From Anaerosolibacter carboniphilus (GTDB lineage Bacteria; Bacillota; Clostridia; Peptostreptococcales; Thermotaleaceae), in contig NZ_JACHEN010000026.1 in NCBI RefSeq assembly GCF_014205875.1, forward strand, positions 1 through 64,000: a stretch of 64,000 nt of DNA, read 5' to 3'. Position 1 is the stretch's first letter, and each line of letters starts with the position of its first letter. The notes under the pieces are model-generated. The model did not search any database. It worked only from the letters and a program-made list of their open reading frames with translations, and was not told where the DNA came from. Below are positions 1 through 8,353 of this stretch, piece by piece. The position numbers were made by a program, and so were the translations under genes.

Positions 1-1
1 A

Positions 2-50
2 ACACATCAAAATTTGAATTATTCTTCAAATTTTGATGTGTCTTATTTTG
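2..50 (+). terminator. Intrinsic terminator of a gene left of the window
   Basis: A perfect 17-bp inverted repeat (2-18 with 25-41, six-base loop) is followed by a T-rich tail. No gene in the window reads into it on the + strand, so it most likely ends a gene that lies to the left. Confidence 0.75.
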
Positions 51-217
51 TACAATTGATTTAGCTGAAAAACTATCTATTTTTCAGCGGCCTCGATATT
101 TCTGGGGTTTTTCTATATCTTGCAATAATTGGAAGGCACTTAAACTTGTGATAGAATGATAGTATCAAAAAAGTGGGAAATACATAGATAGAATAAGGAA
201 TGAAGGATGGGGTCGAA

Positions 218-472
218 ATGTGGGAGGAGATTATAGAAAGTGGAATGCCAAGGGCATATATAGAAGCATACCTTAACAGTCTAGGCGGAAGCAATGATGA
301 AAAAGGCTTATATCAAGGCAATGATTGGGAGATTCAAATCTATGAGGAAGCGGATCGATGCTTTGGAAAGCTTTGTCTGCCTGCGAACCGGGTGCATTTC
401 AGGGGAGAAAAGTCTAAGTGTATGGAAATGGTAGAAAGGTTTCGGCTAAATTTCTTGTCGGCAGGTGGATGA
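218..472 (+). CDS. Small hypothetical protein (84 aa)
   Basis: I do not recognise this family. The ATG at 218 is chosen over the in-frame ATG at 200 because an AAGGATGGGG ribosome site ends five bases before 218, while nothing suitable precedes 200. The product is a small soluble protein with an acidic N-terminal helix (starting MWEEIIESG), a mixed charged middle and a basic C-terminal helix containing one of its three cysteines. It has no signal peptide and no membrane segment. It stands alone between the terminator at the window edge and a decayed region. Its function is unknown; that it is a real gene is inferred from the ribosome site and the ordinary protein-like composition. Confidence 0.55.
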   Translation: MWEEIIESGMPRAYIEAYLNSLGGSNDEKGLYQGNDWEIQIYEEADRCFGKLCLPANRVHFRGEKSKCMEMVERFRLNFLSAGG

Positions 473-500
473 TGAGTCAAGGTATGGAAAGGAGAAAAAA

Positions 501-750
501 GTGGGAAAGAGAAAAGTCATCATAGGTTTGCTATTATTACTGATGGCATAGGTTTTGTTGGAAGTTTTATCTTATGGTGAATTATAGGATGTCCATCTTT
601 ATGGCATTTTCCATCAATATAAATATCCAAATAGCTCCTTTCTGGATTGTATTCATCATCGCAGGATTGGCAGCAGAACTTCTATTTATCGGGTTGATCC
701 GACATGCTGGCAAGGTCCTGGGAAGCCCTATCGAGCCAATTCAGGATTGA
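501..750 (+). pseudogene. Decayed small membrane-protein gene
   Basis: A GTG start at 501 sits behind GGAAAGGAGA and opens with a signal-like segment (GKRKVIIGLLLLLMA), but a TAG stops it at once at 549. The reading continues in a second frame (IGFVGSFILW, then a TGA) and in a third frame as a 58-residue stretch at 574-750 containing WIVFIIAGLAAELLFIGLI, a clear membrane helix. Hydrophobic pieces spread over three frames in the same order suggest one small membrane-protein gene broken by frameshifts. The 574-750 stretch could alternatively be an independent small gene, but it has no ribosome site. The original family cannot be named. Confidence 0.4.
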
Positions 751-818
751 AAGATTGAAAATATGGATACTTCATTGTATTGTGTCAGATATGTAGAAAA
801 TTGCGACATAACAATAAC

Positions 819-1065
819 GGTTGGACAGGGTCGTCCAACCCTATAAAACCACAAAAAATCATGTTTTTGTAGGAAACGATGCCCCCATCGTTCCGAAAAA
901 GATAGGGATTCAAAACCACGGAACGGCGAGGGCGCCGATCCCTACGAGATACTGAATACATTGGTAGGGGCGATTCATGAATCGCCCTTTGACCTTCGCT
1001 ACGCTCAGTATGACATGATCTAGGGATTGACACATATACGACAAATACAGGCGAACAATGTTCGC
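819..1065. repeat. Dispersed palindromic repeat cluster 1
   Basis: Several different palindromes lie side by side: 819-840, 872-894, 920-945, 964-987 (GTAGGGGCGATT with its complement) and 1050-1065 (GGCGAACAATGTTCGC). Between them, at 988-1020, is a unit whose complement reads GTCATACTGAGCGTAGCGAAGG. The same unit types recur near 6.4 kb and 55.4 kb. A GTAGGG or CCCTAC edge flanks several of the palindromes. These are intergenic repeat elements of the REP or BIME kind; the short open frames crossing them are not genes. Confidence 0.75.
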
Positions 1066-1149
1066 TAACCTTATCTTACGTGATTCATCATGTTGCATCT
1101 TTTATTTATTACGAATCAAGGTTGCTAATACTACATCCAATCTGTGAAT

Positions 1150-2064
1150 CTATAATTTTGCCAATTCTACTGCCAATTGGGCACCTACCTTGGCGTTGTT
1201 GGATACCAATTGTATATTGGACTCCAAGCTCTTGCCCCCAGTCAAGGCCTTTATTTTAGAAAGGAGGAAGGGGGTTGTTTCTTTTCCTTTAATTCCTGTC
1301 TCCTGTGCTTCCTTTAATGCATCTGCAATGGCATGGTGAATTGTATCATAGTCCATCTCAAAGGCTTCTGGAATGGGGTTTCCAATGACCATACCACCTT
1401 TTAAATTGAGATCCCACTTGGCTTTTAATGCCTTGGCCAATTCTTCGGGGGAATCAACGCGATAATCAGTTTGAAAGCCGCTTCTTCTCGTATAAAAAGC
1501 AGGAAATTCTTCTGTCTGATAGCCTATAACAGGAACTCCATGAGTTTCTAAATATTCTAGCGTTAATCCAATATCAAGAATAGACTTGGCTCCTGCACAA
1601 ACGACAGCTACATTGGTGTTGGCTAGTTCTGTTAAATCAGCAGAAATATCGAAGGTTTCCTGAGCATCGCGATGCACGCCGCCAATGCCGCCGGTAACAA
1701 ATACTTTGATGCCAGCTAAGGCTGCAATGATCATAGTAGAAGCCACGGTGGTAGCACCATTTAACTGCTTTGCCACAACAAAAGGCAGATCCCTTCGGCT
1801 AACTTTCAGAATATCCTTGCCTTTACCCATATATTCTAACTCTTCATCGGTTAGACCTACCTTTAGCTTGCCATGCAGTATGCCGATGGTAGCAGGTATT
1901 GCTCCATGCTCGCGGACAATTTCTTCAACTCTTCTGGCAGTTTCAATGTTTTGGGGATAGGGCATACCATGGGAGATGATGGTGGACTCTAAGGCAACCA
2001 CTGCTTTGCCAGCAGCAAGAGCCTCTTGCACTTCGGGATGTATTTCTAAATATTGTTGATACAT
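1150..2064 (-). CDS. psuG: Pseudouridine-5'-phosphate glycosidase
   Basis: The 304-residue product matches the PsuG/IndA family in length and sequence. It reversibly cleaves pseudouridine 5'-phosphate to uracil and ribose 5-phosphate, in the cytoplasm. Conserved family stretches are visible: [14 protein letters not shown] near residue 25, the Gly/Thr-rich [15 protein letters not shown] near 105, [11 protein letters not shown] near 120 and [10 protein letters not shown] near 225. Its start codon overlaps the stop of the kinase gene by one base (TAATG), so the two are translationally coupled. The pair forms a complete pseudouridine salvage route: phosphorylation, then glycosidic cleavage. No terminator was found downstream before the repeat cluster. 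Confidence 0.93.
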   Translation of the reverse strand: MYQQYLEIHPEVQEALAAGKAVVALESTIISHGMPYPQNIETARRVEEIVREHGAIPATIGILHGKLKVGLTDEELEYMGKGKDILKVSRRDLPFVVAKQLNGATTVASTMIIAALAGIKVFVTGGIGGVHRDAQETFDISADLTELANTNVAVVCAGAKSILDIGLTLEYLETHGVPVIGYQTEEFPAFYTRRSGFQTDYRVDSPEELAKALKAKWDLNLKGGMVIGNPIPEAFEMDYDTIHHAIADALKEAQETGIKGKETTPFLLSKIKALTGGKSLESNIQLVSNNAKVGAQLAVELAKL

Positions 2065-3164
2065 TATTTCAACTCCTTCATTATATTTTGAACGCTGTGA
2101 ACAGACATCATAGGATGGATGGTATTTTCATGGGATATAGCTAAAGTAGAGGCAGCCATGGCAAAACGAACACTTTGCTCCAATGAGTATTCTTGTAAGA
2201 AGCTAAATACCAAGCCTGCCATAAAGGCGTCTCCGGCACCCGTGGCATTGACTACGGCTGCCTCTGGCGCTGCTAAGAAACGGATATGCTGATGATTTCC
2301 GTAGCAGATGCCCTCCTTACCCATACTGATAAACACTTGTTGAACACCTTTATTCAGAAAATAGTAGCATGCTTTTTCTGCATCCAATTTTGAATCAATG
2401 GAGATCCCCGATAATGCCTCTGCTTCATACCTATTTGGCTTAATGGTATGAAAAGCACCGATGATTTCTTTGACTTTGATTGCCTTACTGGTAGACACTG
2501 TATCTAAGAAGAATAAACGATCTTTAAACTGGGTAGTTACAAATTCGATGGAAGGTTGGGGTATATTGGTATCAAGGACAATCAACTGAGCATTATTGAG
2601 GATCGGCCCATGACTTTTTAAATAATCAACAGAAAAATTATCGAAGATATCCATATGGGATACGGCTACGGCCATATCTCCATCGTGATCCAGAATAGAA
2701 AGATACGTAGAAGTAGATGTGTTTTGCAGCATAAGACAATAGTCCATATCTATTCCAGATCCTCTCGATTCTTCCAGTAGTTTTTTTCCGTAAACATCGT
2801 CACCTATAGCAGAAAAAAGTTTTGTTTGGATATCAAGCTTTACTAGATTTTCTGCAATATTCCTTCCCACGCCCCCAAGGGAAATGCGAACATAGCCTGG
2901 ATTCGAATCTTTGAGTATCAAAGGTTTTGGAACAAAGCCTTGGATATCAATATTTGCTCCTCCAATTACAGCCACATAGTCTGCTTCTTTCAATATATAG
3001 CCTTTACCAGCAATAAAGCCCTTCTTTACTAGATTTGTAATATGAACAGCGGCAGAGGAACGGGTAATTCCTAAGGTATCCGCCAGATCTTGCTGAGAGA
3101 TCATGGGATTTCTTCGGATCAAGTCTAATATTTCTTTTTCTCTTTCGGTCAAGGAATTCACCAA
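2064..3164 (-). CDS. psuK: PfkB-family pseudouridine kinase with N-terminal winged helix
   Basis: A 366-residue PfkB sugar kinase carrying an extra DNA-binding-type winged helix in its first 55 residues ([20 protein letters not shown]). The kinase part shows the opening [11 protein letters not shown], the [13 protein letters not shown] substrate region and the ATP/anion-hole signature [13 protein letters not shown]. Next to psuG it should phosphorylate pseudouridine. The helix-turn-helix makes it resemble E. coli YeiI more than YeiC, so it could also regulate its own operon; that is inference. The start is a TTG at 3164 or a GTG at 3161; neither has a strong ribosome site. Confidence 0.85.
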   Translation of the reverse strand: MVNSLTEREKEILDLIRRNPMISQQDLADTLGITRSSAAVHITNLVKKGFIAGKGYILKEADYVAVIGGANIDIQGFVPKPLILKDSNPGYVRISLGGVGRNIAENLVKLDIQTKLFSAIGDDVYGKKLLEESRGSGIDMDYCLMLQNTSTSTYLSILDHDGDMAVAVSHMDIFDNFSVDYLKSHGPILNNAQLIVLDTNIPQPSIEFVTTQFKDRLFFLDTVSTSKAIKVKEIIGAFHTIKPNRYEAEALSGISIDSKLDAEKACYYFLNKGVQQVFISMGKEGICYGNHQHIRFLAAPEAAVVNATGAGDAFMAGLVFSFLQEYSLEQSVRFAMAASTLAISHENTIHPMMSVHSVQNIMKELK

Positions 3165-3236
3165 CTTTTGCTTATAATATAAACATATGCTTATTTATAG
3201 TATAACCTATTCTATAGGATTTAGGAAGAAAAATTT

Positions 3237-3267
3237 AAAAAATCCCATGATTTTTCATGGGATTTTT
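3237..3267 (-). terminator. Ferritin terminator
   Basis: An AAATCCCATG / CATGGGATTT stem with a short loop lies just past the ferritin stop and is followed on the minus strand by a T-rich run. Confidence 0.8.
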
Positions 3268-3280
3268 AGATTCTTTTCGA

Positions 3281-3793
3281 CTATTCTGCTGCCACTGGGG
3301 GTGTAAAGACTCTCTGGGCCAATTCAGCATCCAGCATATATAGGGCATTGGCATTGTCACCAATTCTTTGAAGTTTTTTAACTAAGCCATTAAACATGGA
3401 TTCTTCCTCTACTTGCTCATCAATAAACCATTTTAGAAAACTGATAGTGGCGTGCTCTCTTTCCTCCATGGCCAGATCCATAAGGGTATAGATTCTTTTG
3501 GTTACAAATTGTTCGTGCTCATAGGCATGCTCAAATGCATCTAGTACAGAAGAAAAATCACTCTTTGGTTCATCTAAAGCTGAAATCTTTGCTCTGCCGT
3601 TCCTTTCGATAATATAATCAAAAAACTTCATCGCATGGAATTTTTCTTCTTCCGCCTGCACTCTAAAGAAATTAGCAAAGCCCATTAAATCTTCATCGGC
3701 ACAATAGGAAGCCATAGATAGGTAAAGATTTGAAGAAAAGAGTTCATGCTTGACTTGTACATTTAATTCATTCATTAGTTTTTCACTGATCAT
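3281..3793 (-). CDS. ftnA: Ferritin (non-haem iron storage protein)
   Basis: A 170-residue ferritin of the usual length. It oxidises Fe(II) and stores it as mineral inside a 24-subunit cytoplasmic shell. Ferroxidase ligands are in their classical places: Glu17, Glu50 and His53 (EEEKFH), with further ligands expected near the YEHEQF and DEQVEEE stretches. The four-helix bundle and short fifth helix fit the length. The start at 3793 is supported by GGAGGATTAC just upstream. It is a single-gene unit with its own terminator. It is not adjacent to the metal ATPase island 27 kb away, although both concern metals. Confidence 0.95.
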   Translation of the reverse strand: MISEKLMNELNVQVKHELFSSNLYLSMASYCADEDLMGFANFFRVQAEEEKFHAMKFFDYIIERNGRAKISALDEPKSDFSSVLDAFEHAYEHEQFVTKRIYTLMDLAMEEREHATISFLKWFIDEQVEEESMFNGLVKKLQRIGDNANALYMLDAELAQRVFTPPVAAE

Positions 3794-4063
3794 ATGTAAT
3801 CCTCCTTCTTTCTCTTATGTATTTCATACCACAAATTATTGCCATAAAACAAAAAACCAATTCCTTCAGAAGAATAGTTTAACACAAACGACATCTTTTG
3901 TTAATCAGAATCGACAAAAATAAATATCTCAATAATCGGAAAATTCCAATGAATTTTAAATTTATTGATGAGAGATTGTTTTTTATCAAGAATATTTGTG
4001 GTACAATGCTAATAAGTATAGAATGTGGACAAAGATTCAAAAGATCTCTTAGGGGGTGTGATA

Positions 4064-5332
4064 ATGGAGATAGTGCATCTAAGGGATATCATTGACGTAG
4101 AGATTTTGCAGGAAATTCAAGATCGGTTTTCCGAAGCTACGGGGATTGCAGCAGTAACAGTGGATTTTCGGGGTAAGCCTATCACCAAGTACAGTAAGTT
4201 CTCTCGATTTTGCAGCCTCATACGTGAAAATGGTAGATGCAGAGATGCATGTTATCAGTCTGATGCCCATGGTGGGTTAGAAGCGGCAAGACGAGAAGAA
4301 CCGTATATTTATCGTTGTCATACTGGATTGGTTGACTTTGCGATTCCTATCACTGTGAATGGGCAATACATGGGATCCATTATGGCTGGACAAGCTAAGA
4401 TAGAAGAAAGCGAATTAAATCGACTGGATCAGATTGTAAAGGAAGTGCCTGGCTGGAAGGATAAGGAAGAAATCAAGGCGGCCTATGATGAGATTCCAGT
4501 AATTTCCTATGATAAAATTGTGGGCGCTGCTCGGATGATGTTCTTAGTATCCAATTATATGGTAGAAAAAGACATGATGAACTTAATGCAAGAAGAGCTC
4601 AATGCGAAAAATTTGAAGCTCATGGAGCAGGTTAAGGCTCGAGCTGAATTAGAAAGAGCATTAAAAGATACAGAAATAAAAGCTTTACAATCTCAAATCA
4701 ATCCCCACTTCTTGTTCAATGTGCTCAATACAGTAGGCAGATTGGCTCTGATCGAGAAAGCGCCTAAGACTCAGGAAATCGTTTACGCCTTGGCTGAATT
4801 GTTGCGGTATATATTAAAGAATATCAACCAAATGGTAAAATTAGAGGATGAGATCGCCCACATTGAAAGATATTTAAAAATACAGTCTGTACGATTTGGA
4901 GATCGTATTCAGTTCATGTTAGATATTCCAGAGTCTATTCGAAATATTTGTGTACCTTCTATGATTTTACAGACCCTCGTCGAAAATGCCATCAATCATG
5001 GATTAGAACCTAAGGAAGAACCAGGGACCATTAAGATTATTGGGTATACCTTGGAAGATGACGCAGTGATTGAGATCATTGATGACGGTGTAGGTATGTC
5101 AAAGGATCGATTGCATATGATTCAGGATGAGTATCTCGATATGGGTGCTATCAGCGATTCTACAGGCATTGGCATCAACAATGTAAACAAGCGATTAATC
5201 TATCACTATGGGCCAGAATATAAGATAAAAATCAAAAGCAAGCCCAATGTGGGTACTACAGTAAAGGTAAGAATTCCGATGAAAATAAATGCTAGGAGAG
5301 TTGCCCATGTGCAAAGTGCTATTGGTCGATGA
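4064..5332 (+). CDS. PocR-domain sensor histidine kinase
   Basis: A 422-residue LytS-type histidine kinase with no membrane segment. Residues 1 to about 170 form a PocR-type ligand-binding domain with conserved cysteines (CSLIRENGRCRDACYQSD, then YRCHTGLVDFAIPI). A coiled coil follows at about 175-205, then a His_kinase domain with the phosphoacceptor His215 in INPHFLFNVLNT and an ATPase domain (VENAINHGL, DDGVGM, GIGINNV). PocR domains are known to sense small diols or aldehydes in propanediol and glycerol loci. The ATG at 4064 is preferred over an upstream GTG at 4025 because AGGGGGTG sits five bases before it. It overlaps the regulator gene by 26 bases and probably controls the microcompartment operon. 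Confidence 0.92.
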   Translation: MEIVHLRDIIDVEILQEIQDRFSEATGIAAVTVDFRGKPITKYSKFSRFCSLIRENGRCRDACYQSDAHGGLEAARREEPYIYRCHTGLVDFAIPITVNGQYMGSIMAGQAKIEESELNRLDQIVKEVPGWKDKEEIKAAYDEIPVISYDKIVGAARMMFLVSNYMVEKDMMNLMQEELNAKNLKLMEQVKARAELERALKDTEIKALQSQINPHFLFNVLNTVGRLALIEKAPKTQEIVYALAELLRYILKNINQMVKLEDEIAHIERYLKIQSVRFGDRIQFMLDIPESIRNICVPSMILQTLVENAINHGLEPKEEPGTIKIIGYTLEDDAVIEIIDDGVGMSKDRLHMIQDEYLDMGAISDSTGIGINNVNKRLIYHYGPEYKIKIKSKPNVGTTVKVRIPMKINARRVAHVQSAIGR

Positions 5333-6347
5333 CGAATACTTAGAACGAGAGGCACTGAAGATTATACTCCATGAAGAGCTGGAGGGAATGATGATTGTAG
5401 GGGAAGCATCTACTGGTAGAAAAGCCGTAGAACTGTGTGAGACTCATAATCCAGATATGATTTTTATGGATATTCGGATGCCTGGAATGGATGGATTAGA
5501 AGCCACAGAAATTATTAAAAGTCGAGACAAAGAGAAAGTAATTATTATTTTGACAGCCTATGACGATTTTCGTTATGCCCAGAAGGCAATAAAATCGGGT
5601 GCTGATGATTATATATTGAAACCTGCGCGGCCTGCTGATATTGTTGAAGCCGTGAAAAAACACAAAAAATTAAAAGAGAGTTATAGAGAAGCTCGGGAAT
5701 TAAAAATTGATGAATTGATACATCAGATTCATATAGAGGATTATAAGTGTGCCAAAGAAAAATTAAAGACAGTTGTCCATCAGTTGATCCGTTTGTATGG
5801 GGAACAACAAGAGCAGCTCAAGGAAAATGCCCAGATGATTGTAAAAAAAATGCTGGAGACCTGTGAAGAAAAAGATTTAAAACCTATGCAGCACTGGAGC
5901 AAAGGAAGTAGTCCTCTGGAAGGAATCACCCTATTTACGGTAAAAGAAAGACTATTTAAGGTCTTGGATCATATATTTGAGGAAATCGTTCACGGGAAAG
6001 CTGTGGAGGACAACAAGGAGATTTATGCCATTTTGAATTATATCGAAAAAAATATCCATCGCCCCATTACCTTGGAGGAAGCCGCAGAATATGTACATTT
6101 GAGCTCCTTTTATCTCAGTAAGCTCTTTAAAAAGGAACTCAACGTGAATTTTATCCAATATGTGACGGAGAGAAGGATGGAACGGGCCAAAGAACTATTG
6201 GAGAACACAGATCTGCCGATTTTGAATATTGCATTAGAATTGTCATATCATGAACCCAATTATTTCAGCAAGGTTTTTAAAAAAGTCGTAGGGATGACAC
6301 CTACGGAATACAGAGAGTCGAAAGGGAAAGAAAAAAGTCAATCATAA
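5307..6347 (+). CDS. AraC-type response regulator
   Basis: A 346-residue YesN-like regulator. The receiver domain (1-120) has VLLVDDEY and the phosphoacceptor Asp55 in MDIRMPG. A helical linker (about 130-245) leads to an AraC DNA-binding domain with two helix-turn-helix units (EEAAEYVHLSSFYLSKLFKK, then NIALELSYHEPNYFSKVFKK). The ATG at 5307 follows GGAGAG with good spacing; an upstream in-frame ATG at 5289 lacks one. It is co-transcribed and overlapping with the PocR kinase and ends at a strong terminator. The immediate downstream position of the diol microcompartment operon makes that operon the obvious target. Confidence 0.92.
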   Translation: MCKVLLVDDEYLEREALKIILHEELEGMMIVGEASTGRKAVELCETHNPDMIFMDIRMPGMDGLEATEIIKSRDKEKVIIILTAYDDFRYAQKAIKSGADDYILKPARPADIVEAVKKHKKLKESYREARELKIDELIHQIHIEDYKCAKEKLKTVVHQLIRLYGEQQEQLKENAQMIVKKMLETCEEKDLKPMQHWSKGSSPLEGITLFTVKERLFKVLDHIFEEIVHGKAVEDNKEIYAILNYIEKNIHRPITLEEAAEYVHLSSFYLSKLFKKELNVNFIQYVTERRMERAKELLENTDLPILNIALELSYHEPNYFSKVFKKVVGMTPTEYRESKGKEKSQS

Positions 6348-6352
6348 AATCG

Positions 6353-6401
6353 ACAAAAAAACACCCAAAGGATACGGAATATCCTTTGGGTGTTTTTTTG
6401 T
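6353..6401 (+). terminator. Terminator of the kinase/regulator operon
   Basis: A long stem pairs ACACCCAAAGGATA with its complement around a short loop, and runs into seven Ts. It separates the two-component genes from the microcompartment operon. Confidence 0.9.
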
Positions 6402-6414
6402 CGAAAAGTTGAGG

Positions 6415-6589
6415 CTGTAGGGGCGAACAGTGTTCGCCCAGCAGACCCAAGAGATCACTCTGTCTGTCATCCTGAACGATCGTGAAGGATCTATTATGAG
6501 GCCTTAAGATACTTGGCAGCGCTCAACATGAGGTAATCTAGGTGTTGCCACAAATGGGGGAATATTAGGCGATCACTGATCGCCCCTAC
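6415..6589. repeat. Dispersed palindromic repeat cluster 2
   Basis: It contains GGGCGAACAGTGTTCGCCC (6421-6439), a GTCATCCTGAACGATCG unit (6466-6491) and AGGCGATCACTGATCGCC with a CCTAC edge (6567-6589). The outer edges CTGTAGGGGCG and CGCCCCTAC face each other as an inverted pair, as in cluster 3. The unit types match cluster 1. Confidence 0.75.
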
Positions 6590-6592
6590 GGG

Positions 6593-6614
6593 TTTTTTAT
6601 ATCTAGCAGGAAAT
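6593..6614 (+). repeat. 22-nt intergenic repeat, copy 1
   Basis: Six Ts followed by ATATCTAGCAGGAAAT. The identical 22 bases occur at 44803-44824, just after a promoter -10 box. Both copies are intergenic and on the same strand. Confidence 0.6.
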
Positions 6615-6666
6615 TATGTGGCTAGGAGTTCTGTGGATGAATTGAATTAGAATATCGAAGCTGTTT

Positions 6667-6898
6667 AAGCAACGGAAATTACGAGAGTTCGTCTCGAGTA
6701 ATTTTGTTGGCGCCACGAAGTTTTAAGCAACGGAAATTACGAGAGTTCGTCTCGAGTAATTTTGTTGGCGCCACGAAGTTTTAAGCAACGGAAATTACGA
6801 GAGTTCGCCTCGAGTAATTTCGTTGGCGCCACGAAGTTTTAAGCAACGGAAATTTCAAGAGCCTTGCTCGAAGGAATTTCGTTGGCGACATGAGGAGA
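6667..6898 (+). repeat. 58-bp tandem repeat, four copies
   Basis: Units start at 6667, 6725, 6783 and 6841, an exact 58-base period. Copies 1 and 2 are identical, copy 3 differs at two bases, and copy 4 diverges in the middle. Each unit can fold into one hairpin: CAACGGAAATT pairs with an AATTTCGTTG-type arm around a GAGA/TCTC-like inner stem. Changes in copies 3 and 4 keep or improve the pairing. The array stops about 325 bases before the first shell gene. Confidence 0.85.
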
Positions 6899-7224
6899 TG
6901 CGGTAGCAGCATCCGAATTTTTTTCTCTTAGCGCTGATTTGCACAAAAAAGTATCCAAAGATAGCAAGAAAGTATCATTTCCAGCAATAAGACAAAATGT
7001 TGTGGTCCTATGGTAAAAAGATGCCTGTATCGTGTATACACGCACACAAATCATTATCCCTTGAGGACAAATACGTATCAAGGCTATTGGCACTAAATAT
7101 CGAAATTTATAAATACACATATAGCAAGTCGCTATAGACGAGCCTGAAGGGCAAACGTTTTGCGATAGACATATGTTATAAAGCCCTAGGGCTTAAATAA
7201 AAAAACAAAAAGGAGGCATTTCAA
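6899..7224 (+). promoter_or_regulatory. Leader region of the microcompartment operon
   Basis: No gene is supported in these 326 bases. The operon promoter must lie here or in the repeats, but no convincing -35/-10 pair could be picked. A short palindrome, AAGCCCTAGGGCTT, sits at about 7181-7195, just upstream of the AAAAAGGAGG ribosome site of the first gene. No cobalamin riboswitch signature was seen. Confidence 0.4.
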
Positions 7225-7497
7225 ATGACCAAGGAAGCATTAGGCATGGTAGAAACAAAAGGATTGGTAGGCGCCATTGAAGCAGCAGATGCTATGGTGA
7301 AGGCAGCCAATGTTGCATTAGTTGGCTATGAAAAAATCGGATCAGGTCTTGTAACCGTTATGGTAAGAGGAGATGTTGGCGCAGTAAAAGCTGCAACAGA
7401 TGCAGGTGCTGCAGCTGCAGAAAAAGTAGGCGAAGTTGTTTCCGTTCATGTAATCCCAAGACCACATACAGACGTAGAGAAAATACTACCAAGATAG
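7225..7497 (+). CDS. pduA: BMC-H shell protein, PduA/PduJ type
   Basis: A 90-residue single-BMC-domain protein that forms hexameric facets of the microcompartment shell. It opens with [27 protein letters not shown] and has the [10 protein letters not shown] helix and IPRPH ending typical of PduA and EutM. The pore loop reads KIGSGLV. It is nearly a duplicate of the shell protein at 14144, so which is 'A' and which is 'J' is arbitrary. A strong AAAAAGGAGG site precedes the ATG. It is the first gene of the operon, the usual position for the most abundant shell protein. Confidence 0.95.
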   Translation: MTKEALGMVETKGLVGAIEAADAMVKAANVALVGYEKIGSGLVTVMVRGDVGAVKAATDAGAAAAEKVGEVVSVHVIPRPHTDVEKILPR

Positions 7498-7529
7498 TAG
7501 AAATGTAAATTTAATGGAGGTGTAAGAAA

Positions 7530-8321
7530 ATGAAAGACCAATTAATTGAAAAGATTATGGAAGAAGTAATGAAAAAAGTTGATCAACCAAAGGCAGAGGC
7601 AAAGGCTGAAGAATGCAAACCACAACAAAAATTCTGCGGACTAACTGAATTTGTAGGGACAGCCATTGGAGATACTATTGGTTTGGTTATTGCTAATGTA
7701 GACAGCCAAGTCCATGAAGCCATGGGCCTTGATAAGAAATATCGTTCTATCGGTATCCTAGGTGCTCGTACAGGAGCAGGTCCTCATATCTTTGCAGCAG
7801 ATGAAGCTGTAAAAGCAACGAATACAGAAATTATCAAAATAGAATTACCAAGAGATACAAAGGGCGGCGCAGGACATGGTTCCTTGATTATCTTCGGGGC
7901 TGAGGATGTATCCGATGCAAAGAGAGCTGTAGAGGTAGCGTTAAAAGAATTAGACAGAACTTTTGGAGATGTTTATGCGAACGATGCAGGTCACTTGGAG
8001 TTCCAATATACAGCGAGAGCTAGTTATGCATGCAATAAGGCATTCAATGCACCAATAGGAAAAGCATTCGGTATCATCGTAGGTGCTCCTGCTGCCATCG
8101 GTGTTTTAATCGCAGATACAGCTGTAAAGGCTGCCAACGTAGATGTTATTGGTTATGCTTCCCCAGCAGGCGGAACAAGCTTCTCCAACGAGGTAATTCT
8201 ATTCATCAGTGGAGATTCAGGAGCTGTAAGACAGGCAATCATCGCTGCAAGAGAAGTAGGCGTGAAGCTTCTTGGAACGATGGGCGAAGAACCAAAGCCA
8301 GTAACAGTTCCTTATATATAA
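7530..8321 (+). CDS. pduB: BMC-T shell protein PduB
   Basis: A 263-residue trimeric shell protein with two fused BMC domains (about 45-150 and 155-255), matching PduB in length and in motifs such as GARTGAGPHIFAADEAVKATN and GYASPAGGTSFSNE. The first 18 residues (MKDQLIEKIMEEVMKKVD) form an amphipathic helix of the kind used to connect shell and cargo. PduB trimers carry a gated central pore. The gene lies 32 bases after the first shell gene with its own ATGGAGGTG ribosome site. Confidence 0.95.
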   Translation: MKDQLIEKIMEEVMKKVDQPKAEAKAEECKPQQKFCGLTEFVGTAIGDTIGLVIANVDSQVHEAMGLDKKYRSIGILGARTGAGPHIFAADEAVKATNTEIIKIELPRDTKGGAGHGSLIIFGAEDVSDAKRAVEVALKELDRTFGDVYANDAGHLEFQYTARASYACNKAFNAPIGKAFGIIVGAPAAIGVLIADTAVKAANVDVIGYASPAGGTSFSNEVILFISGDSGAVRQAIIAAREVGVKLLGTMGEEPKPVTVPYI

Positions 8322-8353
8322 AAAGTCAGTAGCATATAAAGGAGGGAAAACGG

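Noticed and set aside
785..1098. Minus-strand open frames
   Set aside because: They cross the palindromic repeat cluster and have no protein-like pattern.
6667..6898. CRISPR array
   Set aside because: The whole 58-base unit repeats, including what would be spacers, and no cas genes are present.
6899..7224. Cobalamin riboswitch or a minus-strand gene upstream of the microcompartment operon
   Set aside because: No B12-box is seen, and the minus-strand frame at 6839-7120 runs into the repeat array and has no ribosome site.
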